Below are positions 33,352-42,589 of a stretch of DNA of 64,000 bases, in pieces. Below the pieces are notes generated by a model. It ran no database searches. It saw only the letters and a list, made by a program, of their open reading frames with translations, and was not told where the DNA came from. The position numbers and the translations under genes were made by a program. Source of the DNA: Methanoculleus chikugoensis (GTDB lineage: Archaea; Halobacteriota; Methanomicrobia; Methanomicrobiales; Methanoculleaceae); contig NZ_FMID01000041.1 of assembly GCF_900095385.1 (NCBI RefSeq), positions 1-64,000 of the forward strand, written 5' to 3'. Every line of letters begins with the position of its first letter. The stretch's first letter is position 1.

Positions 33352-35415
33352 ATGGAAATCAAGTACGTATCGACGACATGCCCGTACTGTGGCACCGGGT
33401 GCGGGTTCAACTTAGTCGTCCGTGACGGCAGGGTCTTTGACGTGGCGCACTGGCAGCGCGCGCCCGTCAACGGCGGCAAACTCTGCCCCAAAGGACGCTA
33501 TGCCCACGAATTCATCAACAGCCCCGACCGCCTCACGAAACCGTTGATCAAGAAGGACGGCGAATTTGTGGAGACGACCTGGGATGAAGCCTACGACCTG
33601 ATCGCGGAGAAGTTCGGGTCCTACAACCCCGACGAGATAGCCTGCCTCTCCTCCGCCCGGACATCGAACGAGGAGAACTACCTGATGCAGAAGTTCGCCC
33701 GGGTGGTCCTCAAGACCCCGCACGTCGACCACTGCGCCCGGCTCTGCCACGCATCCACCGTCGCGGGCCTCGCGGCGGTCTTCGGGTCGGGGGCGATGAC
33801 CAACTCGATCAAGGACATCGCCGATTCGAAGTGCGTCTTCGTCCTCGGGTCCAACACCTTCGAGCAGCACCCGCTCATCGGGCGAAGCATCATCCGTGCG
33901 AAAGAGAACGGCGGAAAGGTGATCGTGGCCGACCCGCGCTACACCCCGACCGCCCGGCAGGCCGACCTCTACATGCCGTTCATATCGGGCACCGACGTCG
34001 CGATCTTAAACGGGCTGATGCAGGAGATCATCAAAAACGGCCGGGAAGATAAAGAGTTCATCCAGAGGCGCACGAAGGACTTCGAGAACCTCAAGGTGGC
34101 CGTCATGAAGGATGACTACAGCCTTGAGAACGTCTCGAAAGTCTCCGGCACCCCCGTCGAGAGCCTCAGGACCGCAGCCGAGTGGATCGCGACCGCCGAC
34201 GTCGCCACGCTCATCTACTCGATGGGCATCACCCAGCACACCGTCGGCGTCGACAACGTCAAATCGACCGCCAACCTGATGATGCTCACCGGCAACCTGG
34301 GCAAACCGGGAGCCGGCGTCAACCCGCTTCGCGGCCAGAACAACGTCCAGGGCGCCTGCGACATGGGAGCCCTCCCGAACGTCTACTCGGGCTACCAGAA
34401 GGTCACCGACGAAGCGGCGCAGAAGAAGATGAAAGAGATGTGGGGCGTCGAGGATATCGCCGAGGGCAAAGTCGGCTACACCGTCACCGAGATGGTGAAC
34501 ATCCTCGCCGAGAGTCCCGGCGAACTCAAGGCGATGTACATCATGGGCGAGAACCCGATGCTCTCCGACCCCGACCTCAGCCACGTCGAGGAGGGGCTCA
34601 AGAACCTCGAGTTCCTGGTCGTCCAGGACATCTTCATGACCGAGACCGCCGAACTCGCCGACGTCGTTCTGCCTGCGGCATGCTACGCCGAGAAGGACGG
34701 CACCCAGACGAACACCGAGCGGCGCGTCCAGCGCTGGAAGAAAGCGCAGGATCCCCCGGGCGAGGCGAAGCCCGACTGGCAGATCCTCTGCGAACTCGGG
34801 AGCAAACTGGGCTATCCGGAGCAGTTTGCGTTCGAGAGCCCCGAGGCGATCTTCGACGAGGTCGCCGCCGTCACGCCCTCCTACCACGGCATGTCCTACG
34901 CCCGCCTCGATCCCGACGGCCTGCACTGGCCCTGTCCGACCGAGGAGCACCCGGGAACCCCCATCCTCCACCGGGAGACGTTCGCCATGCCCGACGGGCT
35001 CGGGGTCTTCTCTCCCATCGAGTGGAAACCGCCGGCGGAAGTTCCCGACGCCGAGTATCCGTTCGTCCTCACGACCGGCCGCACGATCTGGCAGTGGCAC
35101 ACCGGCACCATGACCCGGCGGTCGTGGAGCCTCGAGAAGGAGGCACCCATCGGCTGGATCGAGATCAACCCGGAAGACGCGAAACAACTCGGGATCAAGG
35201 ACGAAGAGGTCGTCCGGGCAAGTACCCGGCGGGGCTCGGTCGATATCCCCGCGAAAGTGACGCCCGAGATCATCAAGGGTGTCATGTTCATCCCGTTCCA
35301 CTACAAGGAGCATCCGGCGAACAGATTGACTCACAACGCGCTCGATCCCATAGCAAAGATCCCCGAGTTCAAGGCCTGTGCCGTGAAGGTCGAGAAGATT
35401 CCAGAGGAGGCCTGA
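33352..35415 (+). CDS. fdhA: F420-reducing formate dehydrogenase, catalytic subunit FdhA
   Basis: A 687-residue molybdo/tungstopterin enzyme oxidising formate to CO2 and passing electrons to FdhB. The N-terminal cluster ligands are CPYCGTGCG (C10, C13, C17) and Cys45 in GGKLCPKGR. The metal ligand is Cys132 in DHCARLCHAST, the cysteine counterpart of the selenocysteine form. Family landmarks such as VFVLGSNTFEQHPL and the C-terminal RTIWQWHTGTMTRRS pterin segment are intact. ATG 33352 is preferred over 33349 for spacing from GAGGGAGA. fdhB follows after 2 bp. Confidence 0.96.
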   Translation: MEIKYVSTTCPYCGTGCGFNLVVRDGRVFDVAHWQRAPVNGGKLCPKGRYAHEFINSPDRLTKPLIKKDGEFVETTWDEAYDLIAEKFGSYNPDEIACLSSARTSNEENYLMQKFARVVLKTPHVDHCARLCHASTVAGLAAVFGSGAMTNSIKDIADSKCVFVLGSNTFEQHPLIGRSIIRAKENGGKVIVADPRYTPTARQADLYMPFISGTDVAILNGLMQEIIKNGREDKEFIQRRTKDFENLKVAVMKDDYSLENVSKVSGTPVESLRTAAEWIATADVATLIYSMGITQHTVGVDNVKSTANLMMLTGNLGKPGAGVNPLRGQNNVQGACDMGALPNVYSGYQKVTDEAAQKKMKEMWGVEDIAEGKVGYTVTEMVNILAESPGELKAMYIMGENPMLSDPDLSHVEEGLKNLEFLVVQDIFMTETAELADVVLPAACYAEKDGTQTNTERRVQRWKKAQDPPGEAKPDWQILCELGSKLGYPEQFAFESPEAIFDEVAAVTPSYHGMSYARLDPDGLHWPCPTEEHPGTPILHRETFAMPDGLGVFSPIEWKPPAEVPDAEYPFVLTTGRTIWQWHTGTMTRRSWSLEKEAPIGWIEINPEDAKQLGIKDEEVVRASTRRGSVDIPAKVTPEIIKGVMFIPFHYKEHPANRLTHNALDPIAKIPEFKACAVKVEKIPEEA

Positions 35416-35417
35416 AG

Positions 35418-36683
35418 ATGGCAGAAAAAGGCGATTTGCTCTATGCATGGACGACGGACGACGAACTCCGCGAGAAGGCCGAGACCGGTGGGGCGGTCAC
35501 CGCGCTGCTGCGCCACGCCCTCGAGAGCGGCATGGTCGACGCGGTCTTTGCGGTCAGGAAGGGCGCGGACGTCTACGACGCGCTGCCGGCCATGATCACC
35601 GATCCCGCCGAGATCGGGGGGATCGCGGGATCGCTCCACTGCGGCACCCTGCTCCTCCCCAAGCAGATGCGGCGGTGTCTTCTCGCCACCGAGCCGAACA
35701 TGAGGATCGCAACCGTACTTAAAGGCTGCGACGTCAAGGCGCTCTACGAGATGGCGAAGCGCAACCAGGTCAACCTGGACAACATTATCATCATCGGCCT
35801 CAACTGCGGCGGCACCATCCGGCCGGAGACCGCCCGGATCATCGTCCGGGAGAAACTCGGCCTCGAACCCGACGACGTCGTCAAGGAAGAGATCGACAAA
35901 GGAAAGTTCATCGTCGTCACAAAGGACGGCGAGCACGCCTCGGTCTCGATCGACGAACTCGAAGAGGGGGCGGAAGACCTCCTCGGAAAAGAAGGCCTCG
36001 GCCGCCGGTCGAACTGCCGCCGCTGCAAGATCAAGATCCCGCGCCAGGCGGACCTCGCCTGCGGCAACTGGGGCGTTATTGGGGATAAAGCCGGGAACGC
36101 CACGTTCGTCGAGGTCTGCTCCGAGAAGGGGGCAAACCTTCTCGACGGCGCCCTGAAGGCGGGTGCGGTCGCCACCGAGCCCGCGAACCCGAAGGGCATC
36201 GAGATCCGCGGCAAGGTCGAGAACGCGATGCTGAAACTCGGCGACAGGTGGAGGGAACGCTACTTCGGGGCGCTCGGCGAGGGAACGGAGCGCCTGAACA
36301 AGATCCGGGAGCAGACGAGCCGGTGCATCAAGTGCTACTCCTGCATCGAGAACTGCCCGATCTGCTACTGTATCGACTGCAGCACGAAGAAGGACTACCT
36401 GGTCGAGCCCGGCGTCATCCCGCCGCCGTTCATGTTCCACCTGATCCGGTTCGCGCACATCTCCGACTCCTGCGTCAACTGCGGCCAGTGCGAGGAACTC
36501 TGTCCCGTGGAGATCTCGAACTCGGTCTTCCTCCATGCCATCCAGACCGATCTCGAGAAACTCTTCGGGTTCCACCCGGGCGAGGACATGACCCCGCCGG
36601 TTCTGGCCCTGGTCGAGGAGACGACGGAGAGAAAGCGCCTCGATGCGACGGGAAGCGACCAGATCTTCGACATCTTCAGGTGA
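35418..36683 (+). CDS. fdhB: F420-reducing formate dehydrogenase, beta subunit FdhB
   Basis: A 421-residue subunit that carries FAD and Fe-S clusters and reduces coenzyme F420. The FrhB-like region includes ETGGAVTALLRHALE, LKGCDVKALYEM and a cysteine set NCRRCKIKIPRQADLACGNWG. Two ferredoxin motifs, CIKCYSCIENCP and CVNCGQCEELCP, lie near residues 300-370. Formate-derived F420H2 enters methanogenesis, so with FdhA and FdhC this supports growth on formate. In this group FdhAB also joins the heterodisulfide reductase complex. Confidence 0.95.
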   Translation: MAEKGDLLYAWTTDDELREKAETGGAVTALLRHALESGMVDAVFAVRKGADVYDALPAMITDPAEIGGIAGSLHCGTLLLPKQMRRCLLATEPNMRIATVLKGCDVKALYEMAKRNQVNLDNIIIIGLNCGGTIRPETARIIVREKLGLEPDDVVKEEIDKGKFIVVTKDGEHASVSIDELEEGAEDLLGKEGLGRRSNCRRCKIKIPRQADLACGNWGVIGDKAGNATFVEVCSEKGANLLDGALKAGAVATEPANPKGIEIRGKVENAMLKLGDRWRERYFGALGEGTERLNKIREQTSRCIKCYSCIENCPICYCIDCSTKKDYLVEPGVIPPPFMFHLIRFAHISDSCVNCGQCEELCPVEISNSVFLHAIQTDLEKLFGFHPGEDMTPPVLALVEETTERKRLDATGSDQIFDIFR

Positions 36684-36700
36684 CCCGGCTGAAATCTCAA

Positions 36701-38584
36701 CTATCCGCCCTTTTTTTCGTCGCCGGAACTCTTTCCTGCTGCCGTATCCGATTCGATCAGGGTAACGGAACCGGTACGGTGGCGCCTTCCTGCCGACCCT
36801 GATGCCTTCTGGGTATAGGCCTTCATAATATCCGTCCGGGTGATGAACCCGGAGAGTTCTCTTGGGTCGTCTGCCGGGACGACGGGCAGGTGATGAATGT
36901 CGTGTTCGGTCATCAGATCCAGGGCCTCGCGGAGCGTACAGGCGTGATGCACGGTGAACACACGTGAACTCATGACACCCTCCACCAGCTCGTCATGCTC
37001 GCCGTTTATCCGGTTGTCTCTGACATCGTCGAGAGCGATCATGCCGACGAGGCTCCCTTCCTTATCGAGCACCGGAAACCCGGAATGCAGCGTCTCGTCA
37101 ATCAGGTGAAGCACCCGTCCGGCGGTATCTTCGGGCGACACGGCCACAATCCGGTCGCGGGGCACCATAACATCGCCCACGTGAATATCCTGAAGGATCT
37201 CAATCATATACTCGTCGCGATGAGCGGGCGACTGCGAACGGTTCAGCACCTGTTCGCGGAAGATGGTGGACTGGCCGATGAGAATGACCGCCACAGACAC
37301 GGCGCCCATCGCCGGCACGAGCAGGGAGAAGTCGCCGGTCATCTCCACGACCATGATCATGACCGCGATGGGTGCATGGGAGATCGCACCGAAGAGAGCG
37401 ATCATCCCGACGATGAAGAAGACCGGCACCGATTCGGCGGGTATGAGCCCGGGAAGGGCGAGGTGCAGCAGGGAACCGAAGGCGCCTCCCGTCGCCCCCC
37501 CGATCACCAGCCCCGGTGCGAAGACGCCGCCGCTCCCCCCGGAACCGATGGTGAGCGACGTCGTCAGGATCTTTGCAAACGGGAGGAAGAGCAGCACCCC
37601 GACAGGGAGCATGTTATAGAGCGCGAGTTGCGCAAAACCGTATCCGGTACCGAGGCTCCCGAGCCCGACGATTGCCGCTTCGGGAGAGAGGGCTGCAAGA
37701 GCGAGGACGAACGTGCCGGTGAGGAATGCCCCGGCGAGGGGTTTGAAATGATTCGGGATCTTCAGGCGGCTGAAGACCTTTTTGAAAATCCTGTTTGTCC
37801 CATAGAATGTGTTTATGTAGATCAGACCGACTGCAGTCGAGACCACGCCGAGGAGGATGAAGAACGGGATCTGGGAAACGTTCCAGGAAGTCACCCCGGG
37901 GCCGAAGACCGGTTCAAAGCCTTCAACCAGACCGAAGATAGCGTACCCGATGACAGAGGCCAGAAACGCGGGAACGATTGCTTCGGTCTCGAAATCCTGC
38001 TTGTAGAGGATCTCCGCAGCGAGGATCGCCCCTCCGAGAGGCGCCATGAAGATCGTGCCGATTCCGGCGCCGACACCGGTGGCGATAGCAAGCCTCCGCT
38101 CACGTGTGGAGAGGCCCAGAAGATCGGCGGCGATCGAGCCGAAGCCGGCCGACATCTGTGCGGTCGGTCCTTCACGCCCCGCGCTTCCTCCCGTCGAGAT
38201 AGTCAGGACGGCAGTGACTGCTTTGACGAGGGGAACGCGCCAGCGCACTTTTTTTCCTCCGTGAAACGCCTTTATCGCCGCATCCGTCCCGTGGCCCTCC
38301 GCCTCCGGGGCAAAGGTGTAGACCAGGAGACCGGAGAGAAGCCCTCCGAAACAGATGACGGGGAGGATCATCCAGAGGTGATCAGGAGGGGCCCATTGAG
38401 CAATGTCCTGAAGATTCTGCCCTTCCTTCGGGAGTTGGAACCCGACGATCCCTTCCATGAAGAATGCAGTTCCCAGTTTCAGCCCTTCAAAAAAGAACAG
38501 AGCGCCGAGGCCGGCAATGAGCCCGACGATGACGGCGATAAGTATAACCCTCCTGTAGGGAGTGACGGTTTCCTCGACCTGCAT
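36701..38584 (-). CDS. ClC-family chloride channel/transporter with C-terminal CBS pair
   Basis: A 627-residue protein. About ten to twelve hydrophobic helices span residues 10-430, followed by two CBS domains (about 475-605, HVGDVMVPRDRIVAV and the MSSRVFTVHHACTL repeat) that sense nucleotides. The ClC filter is present: GREGP (136-140) with the gating Glu138, and GSGGSGGVFAPGL, the GxFxP motif. A Glu at the gate suggests a proton-coupled antiporter rather than a pure channel. ATG 38584 (MQVEETVTPY) is the start, about 31 nt after CATTTATGTAAT read on the other strand. It lies between fdhAB and fdhC, perhaps for charge or pH balance during formate uptake, which is speculation. Confidence 0.92.
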   Translation of the reverse strand: MQVEETVTPYRRVILIAVIVGLIAGLGALFFFEGLKLGTAFFMEGIVGFQLPKEGQNLQDIAQWAPPDHLWMILPVICFGGLLSGLLVYTFAPEAEGHGTDAAIKAFHGGKKVRWRVPLVKAVTAVLTISTGGSAGREGPTAQMSAGFGSIAADLLGLSTRERRLAIATGVGAGIGTIFMAPLGGAILAAEILYKQDFETEAIVPAFLASVIGYAIFGLVEGFEPVFGPGVTSWNVSQIPFFILLGVVSTAVGLIYINTFYGTNRIFKKVFSRLKIPNHFKPLAGAFLTGTFVLALAALSPEAAIVGLGSLGTGYGFAQLALYNMLPVGVLLFLPFAKILTTSLTIGSGGSGGVFAPGLVIGGATGGAFGSLLHLALPGLIPAESVPVFFIVGMIALFGAISHAPIAVMIMVVEMTGDFSLLVPAMGAVSVAVILIGQSTIFREQVLNRSQSPAHRDEYMIEILQDIHVGDVMVPRDRIVAVSPEDTAGRVLHLIDETLHSGFPVLDKEGSLVGMIALDDVRDNRINGEHDELVEGVMSSRVFTVHHACTLREALDLMTEHDIHHLPVVPADDPRELSGFITRTDIMKAYTQKASGSAGRRHRTGSVTLIESDTAAGKSSGDEKKGG

Positions 38585-39513
38585 GGAATACAGGGTATAT
38601 GTTAGCCCGACATTTATGTAATTTGATTTACTTTGTGCGACAGTATATGGGAAAATATCATGTGCGTCCGCCGGGTTTCCCGGTGCGTCTTCTTCATCGG
38701 CATCGCTCCCGGACACCCTGATGGCCTCCCGCGAGAGTGTCCGGGTACCGGTTGCCGCCAGAAGCCCGACAGTGACCCTATAGGACGCGATCTCCAGGAA
38801 GAGGGGGCCAAGACCTACAATCGGCGGAGGCCTTGTATATCTGTATCACCGGGAGGAGCATGACATCGGATGGGTAATCGGAGGCACCCATCTCCGGGAG
38901 AGGCAGATGATCGCCCCGTTCTTGAGGGGCTGTCAGTGCAAGATCCCGCGCCCGTTGTCCCCGGTGGCGGCTATCGGGACAGAGCCCGGAGAGACGGAGC
39001 GCACACACGGGTGGCGATGGGTGCCACGGCATCTTCAGGGCTGTTCAAAAGGAGGCGCGATCCGGAGAGGGGTGGCCTATTAAACCGGAAAAGAAACTAT
39101 CCTCTCAAAAAACGCTTTAAACCCCCTTCCCACATCCATTCTGGAAGCATATCTCGACGCGCATACATCTACGGCAATTTTACCCGACGCCCGGCACCCC
39201 GGTAGAAATACAGGTAGAAAAACGCGGGATCTGCGCGCCCGTCTCCGCACACCAGTCCAAAAACTCGCTTCTAACCCCATATATTCTGCGTGGGCGCGCA
39301 AGTAATAGCAAAAGCATCGTTTATCGATATGTGGTGTTTAACGACAGGAATTAACTTAAAGCAGGGATAAACGCCTGAATTTTGGTTATCTTTGCCGCGT
39401 ACAGCGATCATTTCGAAACCTATTAATAGCACTCTTAAATTACTGATTAACTAGACCTATCCATTCGAATTACTTGATGGTATAGGTAGGACGTTTAGAG
39501 AGGTGTATGAAAA
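38585..39513. other. Long intergenic region upstream of fdhC and clc
   Basis: The 929 bp show no convincing gene: the open frames (38633-38863, 38870-39205) are Arg/Pro-rich without a ribosome site. CCCGGACAC (38708-38716) pairs with GTGTCCGGG (38737-38745) in a 9-bp stem with a 20-nt loop. The last 250 bp are AT-rich, with several TATA-like motifs (TATTAATAG near 39421, CTTAAATTACTG near 39433), suiting strong or complex control of fdhC. GAGAGGTG at 39497-39504 is the fdhC ribosome site. Confidence 0.5.
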
Positions 39514-40386
39514 ATGGTATTCCATCCTCCAGTTGCTATCGTAGCAAAAGCGGGTGACTCCGGGAAGTACAAGGTCGGACTCCCCGCCTGGAACATGGTC
39601 CTGCGTGGATTCCTGTCCGGAGCGTTCATCGCCATGGGTGCTGCCCTGGCGACGGTCTGTTCGACCGGCATCCAGGCAACCGACGTCGCGATGCGGTTCG
39701 GTGCCGCGAGTCCCGGTATCTCCCAGCTCATTCTGGGTGCCGTCTTCCCTGTGGGGCTTATCATCACAATCATGACCGGTGCCGAGCTCTTCACCGGCGA
39801 CGCGATGCTCGCCCCCATGGCGGCGTTTATCCACAAGGTCAGCTGGGCAAGTGTGCTCAACCTCTGGCTCTGGGTATATGTCGGCAACCTCATCGGGTCG
39901 GTGGTCTTCGCGTACATCATGGCATACGGCCCGTTTGTCAGCTTCGATGCCGCCGGAACCGCAACGCTCACCGCGTTTGGTTTGAGAGCAGTTGCCATAG
40001 CAACCGCAAAGACGAGTTACTTCGGTGCTATGGGCATGTGGTCGGTCTTCCTCAAGGGGATCGCCTGTAACTGGCTCGTCAACCTCGCTGTCCTGCTCGG
40101 TATCTGCGCCGACGACGCGATAGGCAAGATCGTCGGTATCTGGTTCCCGATCTTCGCTTTCGTTGCCAGCGGGTTCGAGCACAGCGTTGCGAACATGTAC
40201 TTCATCCCCGCGGGCATCTTCTGCACGGGCATCGACCCCACGAAGGCAGTCGACACGGTCAACTGGGTTGGCATGTGGACCAACAACATCATCCCGGTCA
40301 CGCTCGGCAACATCGTCGGAGGTCTCTTCTTCGTCGGTGTCCTCTACTGGGTCGCGTTCAGAAAGGAAATTGCAGCCCTTAAGTAA
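39514..40386 (+). CDS. fdhC: Formate transporter FdhC (formate/nitrite transporter family)
   Basis: A 290-residue FNT-family membrane protein with six TM helices and the inverted-repeat fold of FocA. The conserved FLSGAFIAMGAALATV helix, MTGAELFTGDAMLAP loop, KGIACNWLVNLAVLLG (KGIxCNxLV) and ASGFEHSVANMYFIPAG (with the central His in FEHSVANM) are all present. It brings formate to FdhAB. Here it is separate from fdhAB by the divergent clc gene, whereas many methanogens have fdhCAB together. SD GAGAGGTG, spacing 9. Confidence 0.96.
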   Translation: MVFHPPVAIVAKAGDSGKYKVGLPAWNMVLRGFLSGAFIAMGAALATVCSTGIQATDVAMRFGAASPGISQLILGAVFPVGLIITIMTGAELFTGDAMLAPMAAFIHKVSWASVLNLWLWVYVGNLIGSVVFAYIMAYGPFVSFDAAGTATLTAFGLRAVAIATAKTSYFGAMGMWSVFLKGIACNWLVNLAVLLGICADDAIGKIVGIWFPIFAFVASGFEHSVANMYFIPAGIFCTGIDPTKAVDTVNWVGMWTNNIIPVTLGNIVGGLFFVGVLYWVAFRKEIAALK

Positions 40387-40398
40387 CCCTGATTAACG

Positions 40399-40902
40399 AT
40401 GCAAATCGGAGATGTCAAAGTGAGGGTGACGGCCGTTGCGCTGGCCGTCTTCCTCTTTTTTGTTATCCTGATCGCGGTGTATGTCTTCTCAACCGGGGAT
40501 GTATACGCGCTGTATTGGGCGGTTCCGTCGGCTGTCATGCTGCTTCTCATACCCATGGCGCTCAACTACATGAGCCAGAAGCAGTATGCGTCGCTGGTGC
40601 CGATGTATGAAGCGGAAGCAAAGAACGCCCGGATACGGGAGATTAACTTAAACAAGCTCGGCCAACCGGTGCGCATAAAGGGCGTCGTCGAGCGGGTCTA
40701 TTTCCAGTTCCTCAACCGGCCGCAGTACCTCGTCGCCGACCGGACAGGTGAGATATCGGTCAAGATGTTCACCTCGCCGGCAGAAAACGTGCAGAAAGGG
40801 GATGTGGTCGAGGTGCTCGGAACCGTCGTCAAACGCTACATCATGACCGGGGATGCGGTCATCAACTGCGTCTCCATACGGAAAATCAAGAACGATCAGT
40901 GA
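40399..40902 (+). CDS. Membrane-anchored OB-fold protein
   Basis: A 167-residue protein 12 bp after fdhC. Two TM helices (about 12-32 and 38-56) are followed by a soluble part with an OB-fold of the tRNA_anti type: PVRIKGVVERVYFQFLNRPQ, then YLVADRTGEISVKMF and DVVEVLGTVVKRY. OB domains bind nucleic acids or small ligands; on a membrane protein of the NfeD type they also act in protein quality control. Co-transcription with fdhC suggests a role in transporter assembly or control (inference). Confidence 0.8.
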   Translation: MQIGDVKVRVTAVALAVFLFFVILIAVYVFSTGDVYALYWAVPSAVMLLLIPMALNYMSQKQYASLVPMYEAEAKNARIREINLNKLGQPVRIKGVVERVYFQFLNRPQYLVADRTGEISVKMFTSPAENVQKGDVVEVLGTVVKRYIMTGDAVINCVSIRKIKNDQ

Positions 40903-40990
40903 ACCCGACGCCCGAAGGCGTCAAGCAATTCAGTGAAGGGACGGCGGAAACGGTACGGTTTCCTGCCAGAATCACCTTCGTGTTTGTATT

Positions 40991-42589
40991 CTAAAACGTC
41001 TTTTCAAGCCCGTCGTCTATCGGCGTTGCCGCCGGTTTTTTGTTGAGATCCAGGATATACTCCTCGAAGAGATGGATCCGGGTGCTCACCGGGAAGGGTA
41101 TCCCGATGGTGCTGATGACCGCTTCTCCTCGCTCAAGCGTCTGAATCTCGGTATCCAGGCGCGAGAGATCCTGTTTTGCGCTGCTTGCTATGGTGTCGCG
41201 GTCGCCGCGATCGGAGAGCCCCATCACCACGAAGGTGTTCAACTGGGCGAGAACCCGGGCGTCGATGTTCTTGGGCTGCTGGGTGACCACGCAGAGCCCT
41301 ACGCCGAACTTCCGCCCCTCCATCGCGGCTTCCCGGAACGTCCGGGTGCTCCCCGAGCCTGAGCCCAGCACCCGCTGCGCCTCCTCGATGGTGATCAAGA
41401 CCTGTTTAGGCTCCCCCTCGCCCCCGGCCTCCTCGCCCTGGTGGCTGCGCATGATCCTCCGCGTTATGATCGAGAGGACGAAGAGCTCGCTCTGCTCGCT
41501 CATCCCGGGGATGTCGATCAGGACGACCTTGTTCTCGTGGAGCGCCTTCAGGATATCCGGGATCGAGGAACCCTGCCTCCGGAAGAAGTCCCGGTTCCGG
41601 TTCATCATGCCGGCGATGCGCCGCTGCATCACCGAGAGCGTGCTCGGCGAGAAGTTCTTCAGGTCGTTCGCAATCCGGGGGTGACGGCCGGTGTAGGTCC
41701 CGGCGTCGAAGGTCGCGAAATCGGTGCTCTGGAAGAAGTCGATCACCTCGGAGCCGGGCGTGCTCTCGAGCATCTCCACGACCTCGCGCTGGGGCGGCGA
41801 GTGCTCGTAGAGGAGGAGGAGATCGGGCGCCCTGAAGTCGTCGTAGTCCAGGTAGAGCTGGTTCAAGTGGTACTTTCTCCTGAACGACTCAGGCCGGGTG
41901 GAGAAGACCTCGAGCCCGTCACGGCCGGCCTGGTAGTGCAGGAGCCCCATGGTGGCCTCTCCGCTCGACGACCGCCCCCCCGCTACGTACTCGCCGTGCG
42001 GATCGACGATGAGGAGCCCGAACTCCCGCGCCTGCATGCAGGAGGCGCAGAAGACCTTCATGAAGTTGCTCTTCCCCATGCCGGTCGTCGCAAAGACGCC
42101 CATGTGCTGACGCATCACCTGCGCGTGGAGCGCCACCCTGACGTCCTTCAAGACGCCCTGGCCGGTCTTCATCACGCCGACCTCGATCTCACCCATAACC
42201 TGCCGCAGGAACGCGAAGTCGCGGGACTCCGGGCGCTCCACACGGGAGAACTTCGCAGGGATAGTCCGGGGTTTTCGAAAGGCGCCGTCACCCCCGACGT
42301 ACCCGAGCGGCATCGCCTCGACGAGGATGAAGACATCCTCTCCTATCCCGTAGAAGTGCTCGGTATGAGGGCGGGTGTCCCACTTCGGGTCGGAGAAGTT
42401 GCAGTCGTGGAGGAGATCGGTCACCTTGGCAAAGAACGTCAGCCCTTTGACACTGTCCGTGATCTTCAGCACGTCCCCGAGATAGAGTTCCGCGTCGTGG
42501 GGGGCGGCAAACCGGTAACCGAGCACCCGGTCGCCGATCAGGCGGTACTTCGAGGCGTCATCGCCGTTAATATCGGTCAAACTCATCAT
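40991..42589 (-). CDS. herA: HerA bipolar DNA helicase
   Basis: A 532-residue hexameric ATPase that moves DNA with the nuclease NurA during double-strand-break resection. An N-terminal HAS-barrel precedes the FtsK-like motor with Walker A FATTGMGKSNFMKVF, LLIVDPHGEY, the Walker B region VLITIEEAQRVLG and the conserved arginine-finger region with RKFGVGLCVVTQQP. ATG 42589 overlaps the end of nurA by 23 nt. It is the last gene of the four-gene minus-strand operon. Confidence 0.95.
   Translation of the reverse strand: MMSLTDINGDDASKYRLIGDRVLGYRFAAPHDAELYLGDVLKITDSVKGLTFFAKVTDLLHDCNFSDPKWDTRPHTEHFYGIGEDVFILVEAMPLGYVGGDGAFRKPRTIPAKFSRVERPESRDFAFLRQVMGEIEVGVMKTGQGVLKDVRVALHAQVMRQHMGVFATTGMGKSNFMKVFCASCMQAREFGLLIVDPHGEYVAGGRSSSGEATMGLLHYQAGRDGLEVFSTRPESFRRKYHLNQLYLDYDDFRAPDLLLLYEHSPPQREVVEMLESTPGSEVIDFFQSTDFATFDAGTYTGRHPRIANDLKNFSPSTLSVMQRRIAGMMNRNRDFFRRQGSSIPDILKALHENKVVLIDIPGMSEQSELFVLSIITRRIMRSHQGEEAGGEGEPKQVLITIEEAQRVLGSGSGSTRTFREAAMEGRKFGVGLCVVTQQPKNIDARVLAQLNTFVVMGLSDRGDRDTIASSAKQDLSRLDTEIQTLERGEAVISTIGIPFPVSTRIHLFEEYILDLNKKPAATPIDDGLEKTF

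Noticed and set aside
34006-35448. Minus-strand 480-codon frame over fdhA
   Set aside because: Antisense shadow of fdhA; composition typical of reverse-read GC-rich codons.
36995-38605. Plus-strand 536-codon frame over the ClC gene
   Set aside because: The minus strand has GREGP, GxFxP and CBS motifs; the plus frame is low-complexity Asp/Glu/Arg/His.
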